A DNA stretch of 64,000 bases from an uncultured Flavobacteriales bacterium (GCA_902478645.1 CABSLV010000004.1:1-64000), one strand, 5' to 3'; counted from the first letter of the stretch, positions 7,105 through 16,861 are shown. The notes: generated by a model not told the origin, from the sequence alone. Program-made: numbers and translations.

Positions 7105-9324
7105 ATGCCACCAAGCAAAGCTCCGGTTCCCGAAATATCCCACAAGGAAGCCCTCGACATCCTCAAGGCTTACCGCAGGCTGTTGCAGTCCATCCCGCAT
7201 GCCTTAAGCCGGGAGGATCTGGCGCTGATCCACAAAGCCTTCAAGCAAGCGGCCGACGCGCACCGCCACCAGCGACGCCGCTCGGGCGAACCGTATATCT
7301 TCCACCCGATCGCCGTGGCGACGATCGTGGCCACGCAGATGAGCCTGGACGCCACCGCCATCGCTTCGGCCCTGCTGCACGACGTGGTGGAGGACACGGA
7401 CGTTACCTTGGAAGACATCGAACGGGAGTACGGCCCGACCATTGCCCGGATCATCGACGGACTGACCAAAATATCGGGCATCTCGGACTCCAACGTGAGC
7501 GTTCAGGCGGAAAATTTCCGCAAGATGCTCATCACCATCTCCAACGACATCCGCGTAATCCTGATCAAACTGGCCGACCGCCTGCACAACATGCAGACCA
7601 TGGGGGCGATGATCCGCCAGAAACAGCAGAAGATCGCTTCGGAAACACTCTACATCTACGCTCCGCTGGCGCACCGGCTGGGGTTGTACAACATCAAGAC
7701 GGAGATGGAGGACCTCTCGCTCAAATACACCGAGCCGGAGGCCTACGAGAACATCGTCCGGCTGCTGCGCGAGTCGGATCAGGCGCAAAAGGCATACATT
7801 GCCCGTTTTATCGCCGAGGTCAAGGATATGCTGGACCGCGAAGACCTGGACTACACCATCACCGGGCGCAACAAGTCCATCTACTCCATCTACAAAAAGA
7901 TGGTCAACAAGGGGGTGAGCTTCGACGAGGTGTACGACCGTTTTGCGATCCGTATCGTTTACAAATGCCCCGAGGAACAGGAAAAGTTCTGCGCCTGGAA
8001 GATCTACTCGATCGTTACGGACAAATTCCACCCCAACCCGGGCCGCCTGCGCGACTGGATCGCCACCCCGAAATCGACCGGTTACGAGGCCCTGCATATC
8101 ACCGTGATGGGCCCCGAAAACCGCTGGGTGGAGGTGCAGATCCGCTCCGAACGGATGAACGAACTGGCCGAGAAGGGCTATGCGGCCCACTACAAATACA
8201 AACACGCCGGCGAAGCCTCGGACAAGTACATGGACGAATGGATCGCCAAAGTGCGCGATACCCTGGAACAGGCGGAAGTGAACGCGGCCGATCTGGTCAA
8301 CGAGTTCAAACTGAACCTGCTGGTGGGCGAGATCTTCGTCTTCACTCCCAAAGGCGATCTGCGCAGCCTGCCCAAAGGGGCGACGGCGCTCGACTTTGCT
8401 TTCGCGATCCACAGCGCCATCGGCACGCGCTGCCTGGGGGCGAAGGTGAACAGTACGCTGGTGCCGCTGAACTACATTCTGCAGAGCGGCGACCAGGTGG
8501 AGATCATCACCGGCAAGAACCAGAAGCCGAAGGCGCAGTGGCTCGAATTTGTCAAGACCACCCGGGCGCGCAACAAGATCAAGGCTGCCCTGAACGAGGA
8601 TGTGCGCGAAACGGCCCGCTACGGGCGGGAGATCCTCGAGCGAAAACTCAAGCACCTGAAGATCGACCTGACCGAAAAGACGGTCAACGAACTGGTGGCT
8701 TATCTGAAGGCCGAAAATTCGCAGGACATGTTCTACCGCTTCGGCAAAGGCCTGGTGGACAACAATACGCTCAAACAGTTCGTGGCGGGACGGGGCGGAT
8801 TCTTCACCAACCTGCTGCGACGTGCCCCGATCGTGGGGGCGGCGGTACGGCCGGCGGCTACCGAGGAGAAACCGCACTACGACCGGTTGGTCTTCGGAGA
8901 CAACGAAGACAAATTCAACTACACGCTCGCTTCCTGCTGCAACCCGCAGCCGGGCGACGATGTATTCGGTTTCGTTACCGTGGGCAAGGGCATCGTGGTA
9001 CACCGCAAGGACTGCCTCAATGCTACCGACATGCTGTCCAACTACGGATACCGGGTGCTGACGGCCAAATGGATCGATTCGACCCAGGAAGAGGCGCGCG
9101 TAACCCTCGACGTGACGGGCGTGGACAGCGTCGGGGTGTTGAACCACCTGACACAGATCATTTCCGAGGAGATGGGGATCAACATCGACTCGATCTCCAT
9201 CAAGAGCAAGGCGGGCATGTTCAACGGCGAGGTATCGATGGTGCTCAAGAACCGTCTCCAGCTCAAAAAACTGGTAGAGAAGATCCAACAGATCGATACG
9301 GTCAAGTCGGTAAGCATCAAATAA
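7105..9324 (+). CDS. Bifunctional (p)ppGpp synthetase/hydrolase, RelA/SpoT family
   Basis: Stringent-response enzyme of 739 residues. The N-terminal HD hydrolase domain is intact (LLHDVVEDT near residue 90), so ppGpp breakdown is expected. The synthetase domain spans roughly residues 240-360. The TGS domain starts at FTPKGDLRSLPKGATALDF near residue 411. A C-terminal ACT domain (DSVGVLNHLTQIISEEMGINI) begins near residue 665. The length and domain order match long Rel/SpoT proteins. It is transcribed from its own promoter after the atpC terminator. Whether the synthetase is active cannot be judged from sequence alone, and a second homologue could exist outside the window. Confidence 0.96.
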   Translation: MPPSKAPVPEISHKEALDILKAYRRLLQSIPHALSREDLALIHKAFKQAADAHRHQRRRSGEPYIFHPIAVATIVATQMSLDATAIASALLHDVVEDTDVTLEDIEREYGPTIARIIDGLTKISGISDSNVSVQAENFRKMLITISNDIRVILIKLADRLHNMQTMGAMIRQKQQKIASETLYIYAPLAHRLGLYNIKTEMEDLSLKYTEPEAYENIVRLLRESDQAQKAYIARFIAEVKDMLDREDLDYTITGRNKSIYSIYKKMVNKGVSFDEVYDRFAIRIVYKCPEEQEKFCAWKIYSIVTDKFHPNPGRLRDWIATPKSTGYEALHITVMGPENRWVEVQIRSERMNELAEKGYAAHYKYKHAGEASDKYMDEWIAKVRDTLEQAEVNAADLVNEFKLNLLVGEIFVFTPKGDLRSLPKGATALDFAFAIHSAIGTRCLGAKVNSTLVPLNYILQSGDQVEIITGKNQKPKAQWLEFVKTTRARNKIKAALNEDVRETARYGREILERKLKHLKIDLTEKTVNELVAYLKAENSQDMFYRFGKGLVDNNTLKQFVAGRGGFFTNLLRRAPIVGAAVRPAATEEKPHYDRLVFGDNEDKFNYTLASCCNPQPGDDVFGFVTVGKGIVVHRKDCLNATDMLSNYGYRVLTAKWIDSTQEEARVTLDVTGVDSVGVLNHLTQIISEEMGINIDSISIKSKAGMFNGEVSMVLKNRLQLKKLVEKIQQIDTVKSVSIK

Positions 9325-9401
9325 ATTCCGGATGGACAAACTGGGGTGAAATGCTCCCCATCACCGGACAAAAAGACGAAGAAGACGAAACGAACCATAG
9401 A

Positions 9402-10247
9402 ATGAAGATGAAAAGGTACGTGTGGCTCCTGCTGCTGATGTTGGCAGGGGCGGATATTTGTACGGGGCAACCGCACCGGCGCGATGTATATTTCGGCCCG
9501 ATGGCGGATTACATCCTGATCAATGACCAAAGCATCGGAGATACGCCCGTCAGTGGTCTGGAGGCCGGGCTGACGGTGGGATTCCGCAACCGGGGTCCCA
9601 AAAGCATGTGGGGTGTATCGCTTTGGGGGGCCTACGGATTCATGAACATCTTCCCTTCGGGAGAGCTGAACGACGATTCGGATATCATCGTCCCGATAGG
9701 GACTTTCTCTCCCTCGCTCCTCTCGGCCCACCTGCCCAACTACAACTCCCGGATAGCCAACCGCTACTCCGGAGCGTTGGAGGGGGAATACCTGCGGCTC
9801 GTCTCCCGGCCCGGGGCTCGCTGGAGTGTATTTCTCGGCGGGCAGTTCAGCCTTCAGGCGCACTACAACCAGATCCTGATCTTTTCCAACAGCCAGAGCA
9901 ATTACTTTTTCCACGCCGGCCTGGCCCCGAAAGTCCATGCCGAGTACCCTTTCCGGATGGGACGCAAGGAATACCGCCTCACGGGTGCCTTTTCGTACGA
10001 CATCCTGGCGGTGGTTGCCCGGCCGTCGTATTCCCTGCCTTTCCCCGGAGGGCGGATGGACAACGTACGGGTCGCTTCCCTGGGCGGGTACGGCATGGCG
10101 CAAACCCGGGTGGGGCTCTATCATCCGATGCGCAACGGCAATGCCTGGGAAGCCGCTTATAGTTGGCGATACGATTTCGACACGCACCTCAACCGGGTGC
10201 GGCAAGCCGTGCACAGCCTCTCGTTCCTGTTGTACATGAACCTGTGA
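9402..10247 (+). CDS. Secreted protein of unknown function
   Basis: A 281-residue protein starting MKMKRYVWLLLLM, with a signal peptide that likely ends after the CTGQ region near residue 24. The mature part is rich in alternating aromatic and small residues and ends with the strand-like segment LSFLLYMNL, which suggests an outer-membrane beta-barrel. I do not recognise a family. A longer open frame runs in from inside the upstream relA/spoT homologue, but a start at 9402 gives a clean signal sequence. It precedes the S41 protease lipoprotein by 49 nt and may share its transcript. Confidence 0.7.
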   Translation: MKMKRYVWLLLLMLAGADICTGQPHRRDVYFGPMADYILINDQSIGDTPVSGLEAGLTVGFRNRGPKSMWGVSLWGAYGFMNIFPSGELNDDSDIIVPIGTFSPSLLSAHLPNYNSRIANRYSGALEGEYLRLVSRPGARWSVFLGGQFSLQAHYNQILIFSNSQSNYFFHAGLAPKVHAEYPFRMGRKEYRLTGAFSYDILAVVARPSYSLPFPGGRMDNVRVASLGGYGMAQTRVGLYHPMRNGNAWEAAYSWRYDFDTHLNRVRQAVHSLSFLLYMNL

Positions 10248-10296
10248 TGCCCCCGAGCCGAAAAAGAAAACCGAAAACAAAAAAAGAAAAGAAACG

Positions 10297-11337
10297 ATGA
10301 ACCTCCGAGCATACAAAACCTCGATCGCGACTCTGGCTCTGTGCCTGCCCTTGATGTGGGGCTGCGAACGTATCTTCATGGACTCCGACCCGGACGATTT
10401 TTCCCGGCGGGAGATCTTCGATGCCGTTTGGAAAACGGTCGATGAAAAATATTCTTTCCTCGAATTGAAAGGCATCGACTGGGACGCGGCCTACCAAAAG
10501 TACAGCCAGAAGGTAACCGAAGACATGGAGGGATACTACCTGTGCGAAACCCTCTCCGACATGCTGTACGAACTGGAAGACGGACATGTCAATCTGAGCG
10601 TGGGCTTCAACTATTCCCGTTACTGGAAATGGTACCTCGACGCCCCGGCCAACTTCGACTATTCGGTGGTGGAACGCAACTACCTGCGCGAGGATTACTG
10701 GGCCTCGGGCGGACTGAAAAACAGTCTGCTGGACGGCGGGAAATACGGCTACATCTATTACGAGTCGTTCAACGCCTCCCCGTCCTACATCGGCCTGATC
10801 CTGGACCGCTTCGCGCAGACCGACGGGATCATCCTGGACTTGAGGGACAACGGCGGCGGGGCGCTCGACAATGCGGAATACCTGGCCGACTTCCTGGCCG
10901 ATACCCGGCGGCTGACCTACCGCATGCGGTACAAAAACGGCCCGGGGCACGGCGACTTCACCCTCTACCAGGACCACTACTCCTCCCCGAAGGGTCCCGG
11001 ATACAAAAAACCGATCGTGGTACTCACCAACCGGAAATGTTACAGTGCTACCTCGTTCTTCGTAACGATGGTCAAGGAATTTCCCAATGTCATCGTCCTG
11101 GGCGATTCCACCGGCGGGGGTGCGGGTCTGCCGATGGACTGCGTGCTGCCGGGAGGGTGGACGCTGCGCCTGAGTACCAGTCAGGGAGCCGATGCCCGCG
11201 GGGTATGTTTTGAACGGGGGGTTGACCCCGACGAGCGCTGCGAACTGGATGTAAACCTTTCCCGAGAAGGCATCGACTCGATCATCGAACGCGCCAAAGA
11301 TATCATCGACGCGGCTTCCGCTGCACAAAACCCATGA
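10297..11337 (+). CDS. S41 family peptidase lipoprotein
   Basis: Probable periplasmic or outer-membrane-anchored protease of the tail-specific S41 family, 346 residues. A signal peptide ends in the lipobox LMWGC near residue 23. The S41 core follows, with LEDGHVNL near residue 87, DGIILDLRDNGGG near residue 180 and the nucleophile segment KCYSATSFF near residues 248-256. STGGGAG follows. No PDZ domain is evident between the N-terminal part and the core, as in short Bacteroidetes S41 lipoproteins. The stop codon overlaps the uvrC start (ATGA), which suggests translational coupling. The substrate is unknown. Confidence 0.88.
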   Translation: MNLRAYKTSIATLALCLPLMWGCERIFMDSDPDDFSRREIFDAVWKTVDEKYSFLELKGIDWDAAYQKYSQKVTEDMEGYYLCETLSDMLYELEDGHVNLSVGFNYSRYWKWYLDAPANFDYSVVERNYLREDYWASGGLKNSLLDGGKYGYIYYESFNASPSYIGLILDRFAQTDGIILDLRDNGGGALDNAEYLADFLADTRRLTYRMRYKNGPGHGDFTLYQDHYSSPKGPGYKKPIVVLTNRKCYSATSFFVTMVKEFPNVIVLGDSTGGGAGLPMDCVLPGGWTLRLSTSQGADARGVCFERGVDPDERCELDVNLSREGIDSIIERAKDIIDAASAAQNP

Positions 11338-13166
11338 CAGAACACGTCGAACTGATCCTCAAGACGATTCCCGAGGACCCGGGCGTTTACCGCTACTACG
11401 ATGCCCAGGGGAAGATCCTCTATGTGGGAAAAGCCAAGAATCTGAAGCGACGCGTACTGTCCTATTTCGGGAAAAACATCCAAAGCGCCAAGACGCGCGT
11501 GATGGTTTCCAAGATCGCCGACATCCGCTTTATCGTGGTGCAAAGCGAGGCGGATGCCCTGCTGCTGGAAAACAACCTGATCAAAACCCTCCGCCCCCGG
11601 TACAACATCCTGCTCAAGGACGACAAGACCTATCCCTGGATCTGCATCAAGAAGGAGCGTTTTCCCCGCATCTACCTCACCCGCCGGCGGGTGAACGACG
11701 GCTCGGAGTATTACGGGCCCTACCCGGCCGTTACCACGGCACACCTCCTGCTGGAGATGATCCGGGAGTTGGTCCCCTTGCGCACCTGCAAGGCCGATCT
11801 GTCGGAGAAAAACATCGCCGAGGGACGCATCCGCCCTTGTTTGGAATACCACATCAAACATTGCGCCGCTCCCTGCGCCGGGTACCAAAGCGAGGAACAG
11901 TACCTGGAAAACATCGCCTTGGCCCGGCAGATCATCCGGGGACATTTCTCCGAAGCGCTCGCCGCCCTGCGCCGGCAGATGAATGCCTACGCCCGCGACC
12001 TGGCTTTCGAGCAGGCTCAGAAGGTGAAAGAAAAGATCCTCCGCTTGGAAAACTACCAGGCCCGTTCGACCGTGGCCGGCACGTCGGTCAACGACGTGGA
12101 TGTCTTCAGCATCGTCTCGGACAGCCAGGATGCCTACGTGAACTATTTGCGGGTGGTGCGCGGAGCGGTGATCCAGTCCTATACGATGGAGATCGACAAA
12201 CGGATGGACGAACCGGACGAGGAACTGCTCTCGCTGGCCATCGTGGAGATCCGCCGGATGTTTGCCTCGAATGCCCGCGAGATCCTGCTGCCCTTTCCGC
12301 TGGACATTTCGCTGGGCGAAGGGATCAAACTGCGCGTGCCGACCAAATCGGACAAACGACATCTGGTGGAACTCTCCGAAAAGAACGCCCGGATGGCACG
12401 CATGGAACGGATGAACAAGGAGCGCATCGTCGATCCTCAGGCGCATGCCAACCGGATCATGCAGACGATGAAAGCCGACCTGGGATTGCCTACCGAACCG
12501 CGCCACATCGAATGCTTCGACAACTCCAACATCCAGGGCACCAACCCGGTGTCCTCCTGCGTGGTCTTCCGCGACGGGAAACCTTCGAAGAAGGACTACC
12601 GGCACTTCATCGTCCGCACGGTCGAGGGGCCGAACGACTTCGCCACCATGCAGGAAGTCATCCGCCGCCGGTACACCCGTCTGTTGGAGGAGGGGGAGGA
12701 ACTCCCGGACCTGATCATCGTGGACGGCGGAAAAGGGCAGCTCAGCGCGGCGTACGAGATCATCACCGAATTGGGCATTGCCGACCGCGTCAAGATGATC
12801 GGACTGGCCAAACGCCTGGAGGAGATCTTCTACCCGGGCGATCCGCTCCCGCTCTACCTGGACCGCCGATCGATCACCCTGCGCATCATCCAGCAACTGC
12901 GCGACGAGGCACACCGTTTCGGCATCACGCACCACCGGCTCCGGCGTTCCAAGAGTGCCCTGGTGTCGAGTCTGGACGCGATAAAAGGCATCGGGACGAA
13001 AAGCCGCGAAGCGCTCCTGTCGCACTTCGGATCGGTCGAAAAGATCCGCCGTGCTACGCCCGAAGACCTCGCGGCGGTCATCGGAGCGGCTCGTGCGCGG
13101 CTGGTGTCCGAATATTTTTCGCCAAAGGACAAAGCCCAAGACACACCGGCTTCCCCGAGTAAATAG
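11334..13166 (+). CDS. uvrC: Excinuclease ABC subunit C
   Basis: Nuclease subunit of nucleotide excision repair, making the 3' and 5' cuts around UvrB-bound lesions. The 610 residues contain an N-terminal GIY-YIG domain (PGVYRYYDAQGKILYVGKAKN, cut in two here only by description), a UVR motif near residues 205-240 and the RNase H-like nuclease region. ECFDNSNIQGT lies near residue 392 and LIIVDGGKGQL near residue 462. A C-terminal helix-hairpin-helix (AIKGIGTKSREALLSHFG) follows. The start overlaps the upstream S41 gene stop by four bases. The length is normal. Confidence 0.97.
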   Translation: MTEHVELILKTIPEDPGVYRYYDAQGKILYVGKAKNLKRRVLSYFGKNIQSAKTRVMVSKIADIRFIVVQSEADALLLENNLIKTLRPRYNILLKDDKTYPWICIKKERFPRIYLTRRRVNDGSEYYGPYPAVTTAHLLLEMIRELVPLRTCKADLSEKNIAEGRIRPCLEYHIKHCAAPCAGYQSEEQYLENIALARQIIRGHFSEALAALRRQMNAYARDLAFEQAQKVKEKILRLENYQARSTVAGTSVNDVDVFSIVSDSQDAYVNYLRVVRGAVIQSYTMEIDKRMDEPDEELLSLAIVEIRRMFASNAREILLPFPLDISLGEGIKLRVPTKSDKRHLVELSEKNARMARMERMNKERIVDPQAHANRIMQTMKADLGLPTEPRHIECFDNSNIQGTNPVSSCVVFRDGKPSKKDYRHFIVRTVEGPNDFATMQEVIRRRYTRLLEEGEELPDLIIVDGGKGQLSAAYEIITELGIADRVKMIGLAKRLEEIFYPGDPLPLYLDRRSITLRIIQQLRDEAHRFGITHHRLRRSKSALVSSLDAIKGIGTKSREALLSHFGSVEKIRRATPEDLAAVIGAARARLVSEYFSPKDKAQDTPASPSK

Positions 13167-13213
13167 GAGATTTTCCACTGAATAAAACCTTTTCCAAAAC
13201 AAACTTTATCCCC

Positions 13214-14005
13214 ATGAACTGTTCACACATCGTTGCCGTTTATTTTTCCCCGACCCACACTTCAAGGCGGATTGCCCGCGAAGTGGCCCGAGGCACGGGG
13301 ATTGGCCTCCTCGAAGAGATCGACCTGACCTGCGATGCGGGCTGCGACCCGATCGCCTTGCCGCAGGACGCGCTGATCCTCCTTGCAGCTCCGGTATATG
13401 GAGGGCGCGTGGCGCCGACGGCCCTGGAACGCTTGGCCCGGCTGCGGGGACAGGGACAGGCGGCAGTCGCGGTGGTGGTATACGGGAATCGGGACTACGA
13501 GGATGCGCTGCTGGAACTCTCCGACCGAGCGAAAAACTGGGGATTGACCCCGGTGGCGGCGGGGGCTTTCATCGGGGAGCACAGTTACAGCCGGCCGTCC
13601 CTGCCGGTAGCCGAGGGGCGTCCCGACGAGGACGACCTGAAGCGATGCCGGGATTTCGCGGCAGCGGTGATAGAGAAGTTGCATCGCTGCGGCACACTGG
13701 AGCAGGCCTGCGATTTTCCCGTAAAAGGTTCCCGGCCGTACAAGGCGCTGAAGCCTTCCACTCCTCAGGCGCCGATCACACTTCCGGAGAAATGCCTGCG
13801 GTGCGGGAGCTGCCTCAAACGTTGCCCTACCCAGGCTATCTTCCGGGCGACGGACGGATCGATAGACACGGACAAGGGGCGCTGCATCAAATGCTGCGCG
13901 TGTGTGAAGGATTGTCCCGCGCAGGCACGGGTGTTCGATACGCCGTTCAGCGAGTTTCTCCATACACATTTCTCGGCGCGAAGGGAGCCGGAGTTTTTTT
14001 TATGA
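13214..14005 (+). CDS. EFR1-type flavodoxin-ferredoxin fusion protein
   Basis: A 263-residue redox protein. The N-terminal flavodoxin-like domain (residues 1-150) starts VAVYFSPTHTSRRIA, with the FMN phosphate loop SPTHTS, and continues with APVYGGRVAP. Two 4Fe-4S ferredoxin motifs follow: CLRCGSCLKRCP near residue 194 and CIKCCACVKDCP near residue 223. This architecture is that of EFR1-family ferrodoxins, thought to move low-potential electrons in anaerobes, though partners are unknown. It stands alone between uvrC and a convergent aminotransferase. Confidence 0.88.
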   Translation: MNCSHIVAVYFSPTHTSRRIAREVARGTGIGLLEEIDLTCDAGCDPIALPQDALILLAAPVYGGRVAPTALERLARLRGQGQAAVAVVVYGNRDYEDALLELSDRAKNWGLTPVAAGAFIGEHSYSRPSLPVAEGRPDEDDLKRCRDFAAAVIEKLHRCGTLEQACDFPVKGSRPYKALKPSTPQAPITLPEKCLRCGSCLKRCPTQAIFRATDGSIDTDKGRCIKCCACVKDCPAQARVFDTPFSEFLHTHFSARREPEFFL

Positions 14006-14082
14006 CCGGCATTCCGGCACTTCCCGGGACGAAAAGGTTTCATGCGGTTCGTTCCGGGGTCTTCCGTCCGTGGCGTGCAGGC

Positions 14083-14138
14083 AGGCGGACAAGCAAAAGG
14101 CCGGGGGCATATGCCCCCGGCCTTTTGCTTGTCCGCCT
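14083..14138. terminator. Bidirectional terminator, 28-bp perfect palindrome
   Basis: Two 28-bp arms are perfect reverse complements with no spacer (centre GGGGGCAT/ATGCCCCC). Inner AAAAGG/CCTTTT tracts are flanked by a further GC-rich arm. It lies between the convergent EFR1 and DegT genes. Confidence 0.85.
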
Positions 14139-14150
14139 CACGCTGCGGTT

Positions 14151-15281
14151 TTACTTGACATATTCGAGTACCGCTCCAGCGATGTAGTCCACCATCTGCT
14201 GGTCGAGTTCGGTGTGCATGGGCAGGGAAACGACCCGCTGCACCAGAAAATCGGAATTGGGGAACTGTGTATCGTCGTAATCGTGGGTGTCGTAAGCCTT
14301 CTGCTTGCGCAGGGCTACCGGATAGTAGATCATGGCCGGGATACCCTTGGCATTCAAGTGGGCGATGAGCCCCTCGCGATCCACCCCGTCGGCCAGTTGG
14401 AGCGTGTACTGGTGGAATACGTGGCGGCTGTACGGAGCCACATAAGGGGTAACTACCTTCCCGCCGCCGGCCAGCGCTCGGTCGTACATGGCAGCCGCCG
14501 CACGACGGGCTGCGTTGTACTGGTCCAGGTGGCGGAGTTTGATGCGCAGGATCGCGGCCTGTATGCTGTCCAAACGGGAATTGACCCCGATTTCGTCGTG
14601 GTAATAGCGGCGGTACATGCCGTGGTTGACGATCCCGCGTACCCGGTGGGCCAACTGGTCGTCGTTGGTAAAGATGGCTCCGCCGTCCCCGTAGCAGCCC
14701 AGGTTTTTGGAGGGGAAGAACGAGGTGGCTCCCAGAGTGCCGATCGTGCCTGCTTTCTTGGCCGTACCGTCGGGGAAGATGTATTCCGCTCCGATGGCTT
14801 GGGCCGTGTCCTCGACGATGGCCAGGTGATGCTTTTCAGCCAAAGCCAACAGGGGTGCCATGTCGGCCGTCTGTCCGAAGAGGTGCACCGGGATAATGGC
14901 CTTGGTACGGGGGGTGATGGCGCGTTCGACGGCGGCCGGATCGATGGTCATGGTACGCCGATCGACGTCGACCAGAACTTGCTTGAGACCCAACAGGGCG
15001 ATCACTTCGACCGTTGCGGCAAAGGTAAAATCGGCCGTGATCACTTCGTCGCCTTTCTCCAAACCGAGGGCCATGAGCGATATTTGCAGCGCGTCGGTGC
15101 CGTTGCCGCAGGGGATGACATGCTTTACGCCCAGATAGGCTTCGAGTTCCTGCTGGAAGGCCGATACTTCCGGCCCGTTGACAAAGGCGCTGGAACCCAT
15201 CACGGACACCACGGCGGCGTCCACTTCCTCTTTGATCTTTTCATACTGACCTTTCAGGTCTACCATGCGGATTTCCTTCAT
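14151..15281 (-). CDS. DegT/DnrJ/EryC1 family PLP aminotransferase
   Basis: PLP-dependent sugar aminotransferase family, probably acting on a nucleotide-bound keto-sugar for surface polysaccharide synthesis. The 376 residues begin MKEIRMVDLKGQYEKIKEEV, typical of the family. The internal-aldimine lysine lies in FFPSKNLGCYGDGG near residue 190, and PCGNGTDALQ near residue 62 is the cofactor-phosphate region. The start is chosen at 15281, because an upstream extension has no homology and crosses the promoter. No polysaccharide genes are adjacent, so the pathway is not evident from context. Confidence 0.9.
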   Translation of the reverse strand: MKEIRMVDLKGQYEKIKEEVDAAVVSVMGSSAFVNGPEVSAFQQELEAYLGVKHVIPCGNGTDALQISLMALGLEKGDEVITADFTFAATVEVIALLGLKQVLVDVDRRTMTIDPAAVERAITPRTKAIIPVHLFGQTADMAPLLALAEKHHLAIVEDTAQAIGAEYIFPDGTAKKAGTIGTLGATSFFPSKNLGCYGDGGAIFTNDDQLAHRVRGIVNHGMYRRYYHDEIGVNSRLDSIQAAILRIKLRHLDQYNAARRAAAAMYDRALAGGGKVVTPYVAPYSRHVFHQYTLQLADGVDREGLIAHLNAKGIPAMIYYPVALRKQKAYDTHDYDDTQFPNSDFLVQRVVSLPMHTELDQQMVDYIAGAVLEYVK

Positions 15282-15306
15282 TTTTCCGAACGTTTTTATG
15301 CGAGGA

Positions 15307-15314
15307 CAAAAGTA
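15307..15314 (-). promoter_or_regulatory. -7 box for DegT gene
   Basis: The minus strand reads TACTTTTG, a perfect -7 consensus match, 25 nt before the DegT start. It is back to back with a rightward box at 15348. Confidence 0.6.
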
Positions 15315-15347
15315 ACGAAAACATTTTTCCCGGTTGCACAAAATGGT

Positions 15348-15355
15348 TACTTTTG
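15348..15355 (+). promoter_or_regulatory. -7 box for metY-like gene
   Basis: TACTTTTG is a perfect -7 match. TTTT sits exactly 20 nt upstream (15324-15327) in the -33 position. The start codon follows 24 nt downstream. Confidence 0.6.
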
Positions 15356-15379
15356 TTCCCATTCAAATCTAAAGTAACG

Positions 15380-16657
15380 ATGAAAAAACCACATTTGTCC
15401 ACTACAGCCGTGCAAGGGGCTTTCGATCCCGGGCAACACGCCGGCGCAATGGCTGTGCCGGTGTATCTGACTTCGGCCTATCATTTTCCCACGGCAGACG
15501 ATGCCGCAGAAATCTTCAACCTGTCCAAACCGGGCTACATCTACACCCGCCTGAACAACCCCACTACCGACGTGCTGGAACGCCGGCTGGCGGAAATGGA
15601 TGGCGGTGTGGCTGCTTGCACCTTCTCTTCGGGAACAGCGGCACTGTTCTCGACCCTGCTGTGCCTGATGCGCGCCGGCGACCATATCGTATCTTCCTCG
15701 AGCATCTACGGGGGCACGCACACCATGCTGGCCATCCGCCTGCCACGGATCGGCATGGAGAGTACCATCGTCGAGACGGAAGACCCGGCCGACTTCGAAA
15801 AAGCCATCCGACCCAATACCAAAGCGATCTTCCTCGAAGCGCTACCCAACCCGCAGCTCAACCTGCTGGACATCGAAGCCATCGCCGAGATCGCCCACCG
15901 GCACGGTATCCCGCTGATCGTGGACAATACCGTGGCTACTCCCGCATTGCTGCGCCCGATCGACCACGGAGCGGACATCGTTACCTACTCCCTGACCAAA
16001 TACATGCAGGGACACGGGACGACGATGGGTGGCGCGGTGATCGATTCGGGGCGTTTCGACTGGCGGGCTTCGGGACGTTTTCCGGAGTTCACCAACCCGG
16101 ACCCGGCTTACCACGGGATGATCTACGCCGACCTGGGTCCGGCGGCCCTGGCCATCAAGTTGCGTACGGAAGGCTTGCGCGACATCGGCGCTTGCCTGAG
16201 TCCTTTCTCGGCCTTTGAAATCCTGCAAGGCCTCGAAACGCTCGGACTGAGGATGCGGCGCCATAGCGAGACTGCCTTGGCCTTTGCCCGCTACCTCGAA
16301 GCGCACCCGCAGGTGGAATGGGTTCTCTACCCGGGACTGGAGAGCAGCCGCCACTACGCCTTGGCACAGAAATACCTGCCCAAGGGACAAAGCGGGCTGA
16401 TGTCTTTCGGCATTCGGGGTGGATACGAAGCAGCCAAACGGTTTGTGGACAACGTACGGATATTCCGCCTGGTGGCCAACATCGGCGACGTAAAATCCAT
16501 CGTAACCCATCCGGCCTCCACGACCCATCAGCAGCTCTCGAATGAGGAAAAAGAAGCGGCCGGGGTATTCGACAACCTGATCCGCGTATCGGTGGGGCTG
16601 GAAGACTTCGACGACTTGCGCGAAGACTTCGAACAAGCGTTCGAGAAGGCGAAATAA
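15380..16657 (+). CDS. metY: O-acetylhomoserine sulfhydrylase-like Cys/Met metabolism PLP enzyme
   Basis: PLP enzyme of the gamma-elimination/replacement family, 425 residues. The N-terminal stretch (AVPVYLTSAYHF, then YIYTRLNNPTTDVLERR) resembles MetY, which makes homocysteine or methionine from O-acetylhomoserine and sulfide. The PLP lysine is in YSLTKYMQGHG near residue 207, and the C-terminal HPASTTHQQLS is a family signature. Methionine gamma-lyase is the main alternative and cannot be excluded without alignment. The start is MKKPHLSTTAVQ, 24 nt after a good -7 box. Confidence 0.88.
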   Translation: MKKPHLSTTAVQGAFDPGQHAGAMAVPVYLTSAYHFPTADDAAEIFNLSKPGYIYTRLNNPTTDVLERRLAEMDGGVAACTFSSGTAALFSTLLCLMRAGDHIVSSSSIYGGTHTMLAIRLPRIGMESTIVETEDPADFEKAIRPNTKAIFLEALPNPQLNLLDIEAIAEIAHRHGIPLIVDNTVATPALLRPIDHGADIVTYSLTKYMQGHGTTMGGAVIDSGRFDWRASGRFPEFTNPDPAYHGMIYADLGPAALAIKLRTEGLRDIGACLSPFSAFEILQGLETLGLRMRRHSETALAFARYLEAHPQVEWVLYPGLESSRHYALAQKYLPKGQSGLMSFGIRGGYEAAKRFVDNVRIFRLVANIGDVKSIVTHPASTTHQQLSNEEKEAAGVFDNLIRVSVGLEDFDDLREDFEQAFEKAK

Positions 16658-16686
16658 TACCGGTTGTCCGGTTTATCCTGTTTCTG

Positions 16687-16716
16687 TTCGGCGGCCCGAA
16701 GGCCGCCGAATTTTTT
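16687..16716 (+). terminator. Terminator after metY-like gene
   Basis: TTCGGCGGCC and GGCCGCCGAA form a perfect 10-bp stem with loop CGAA, followed by TTTTTT. Confidence 0.85.
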
Positions 16717-16808
16717 ATCTCCCGCCAAAAACTCCGAAAGCCTGTTTTAGGGACCTTCCTTCCCTTTTTGTCTCCGGATGGGAAACTCTTCCCGGGCAAG
16801 GTGCGGGC

Positions 16809-16849
16809 AAAAAAAGAGGCGTGGGCCGTTGGCCCACGCCTCTTTTTTT
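16809..16849. terminator. Bidirectional terminator before FucP-type gene
   Basis: 19-bp perfect inverted repeat with loop GTT. The GC stem GAGGCGTGGGCC is flanked by A7 and T7, so it can act in both directions. It mainly serves the leftward transporter gene ending at 16862. Confidence 0.85.
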
Positions 16850-16861
16850 CTCCCTCGGAGA

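Noticed and set aside
7965..9401. Upstream extension of the 9402 gene inside the relA/spoT homologue
   Set aside because: It runs out of frame through the relA/spoT homologue and adds no homologous sequence. The signal peptide at 9402 marks the real start.
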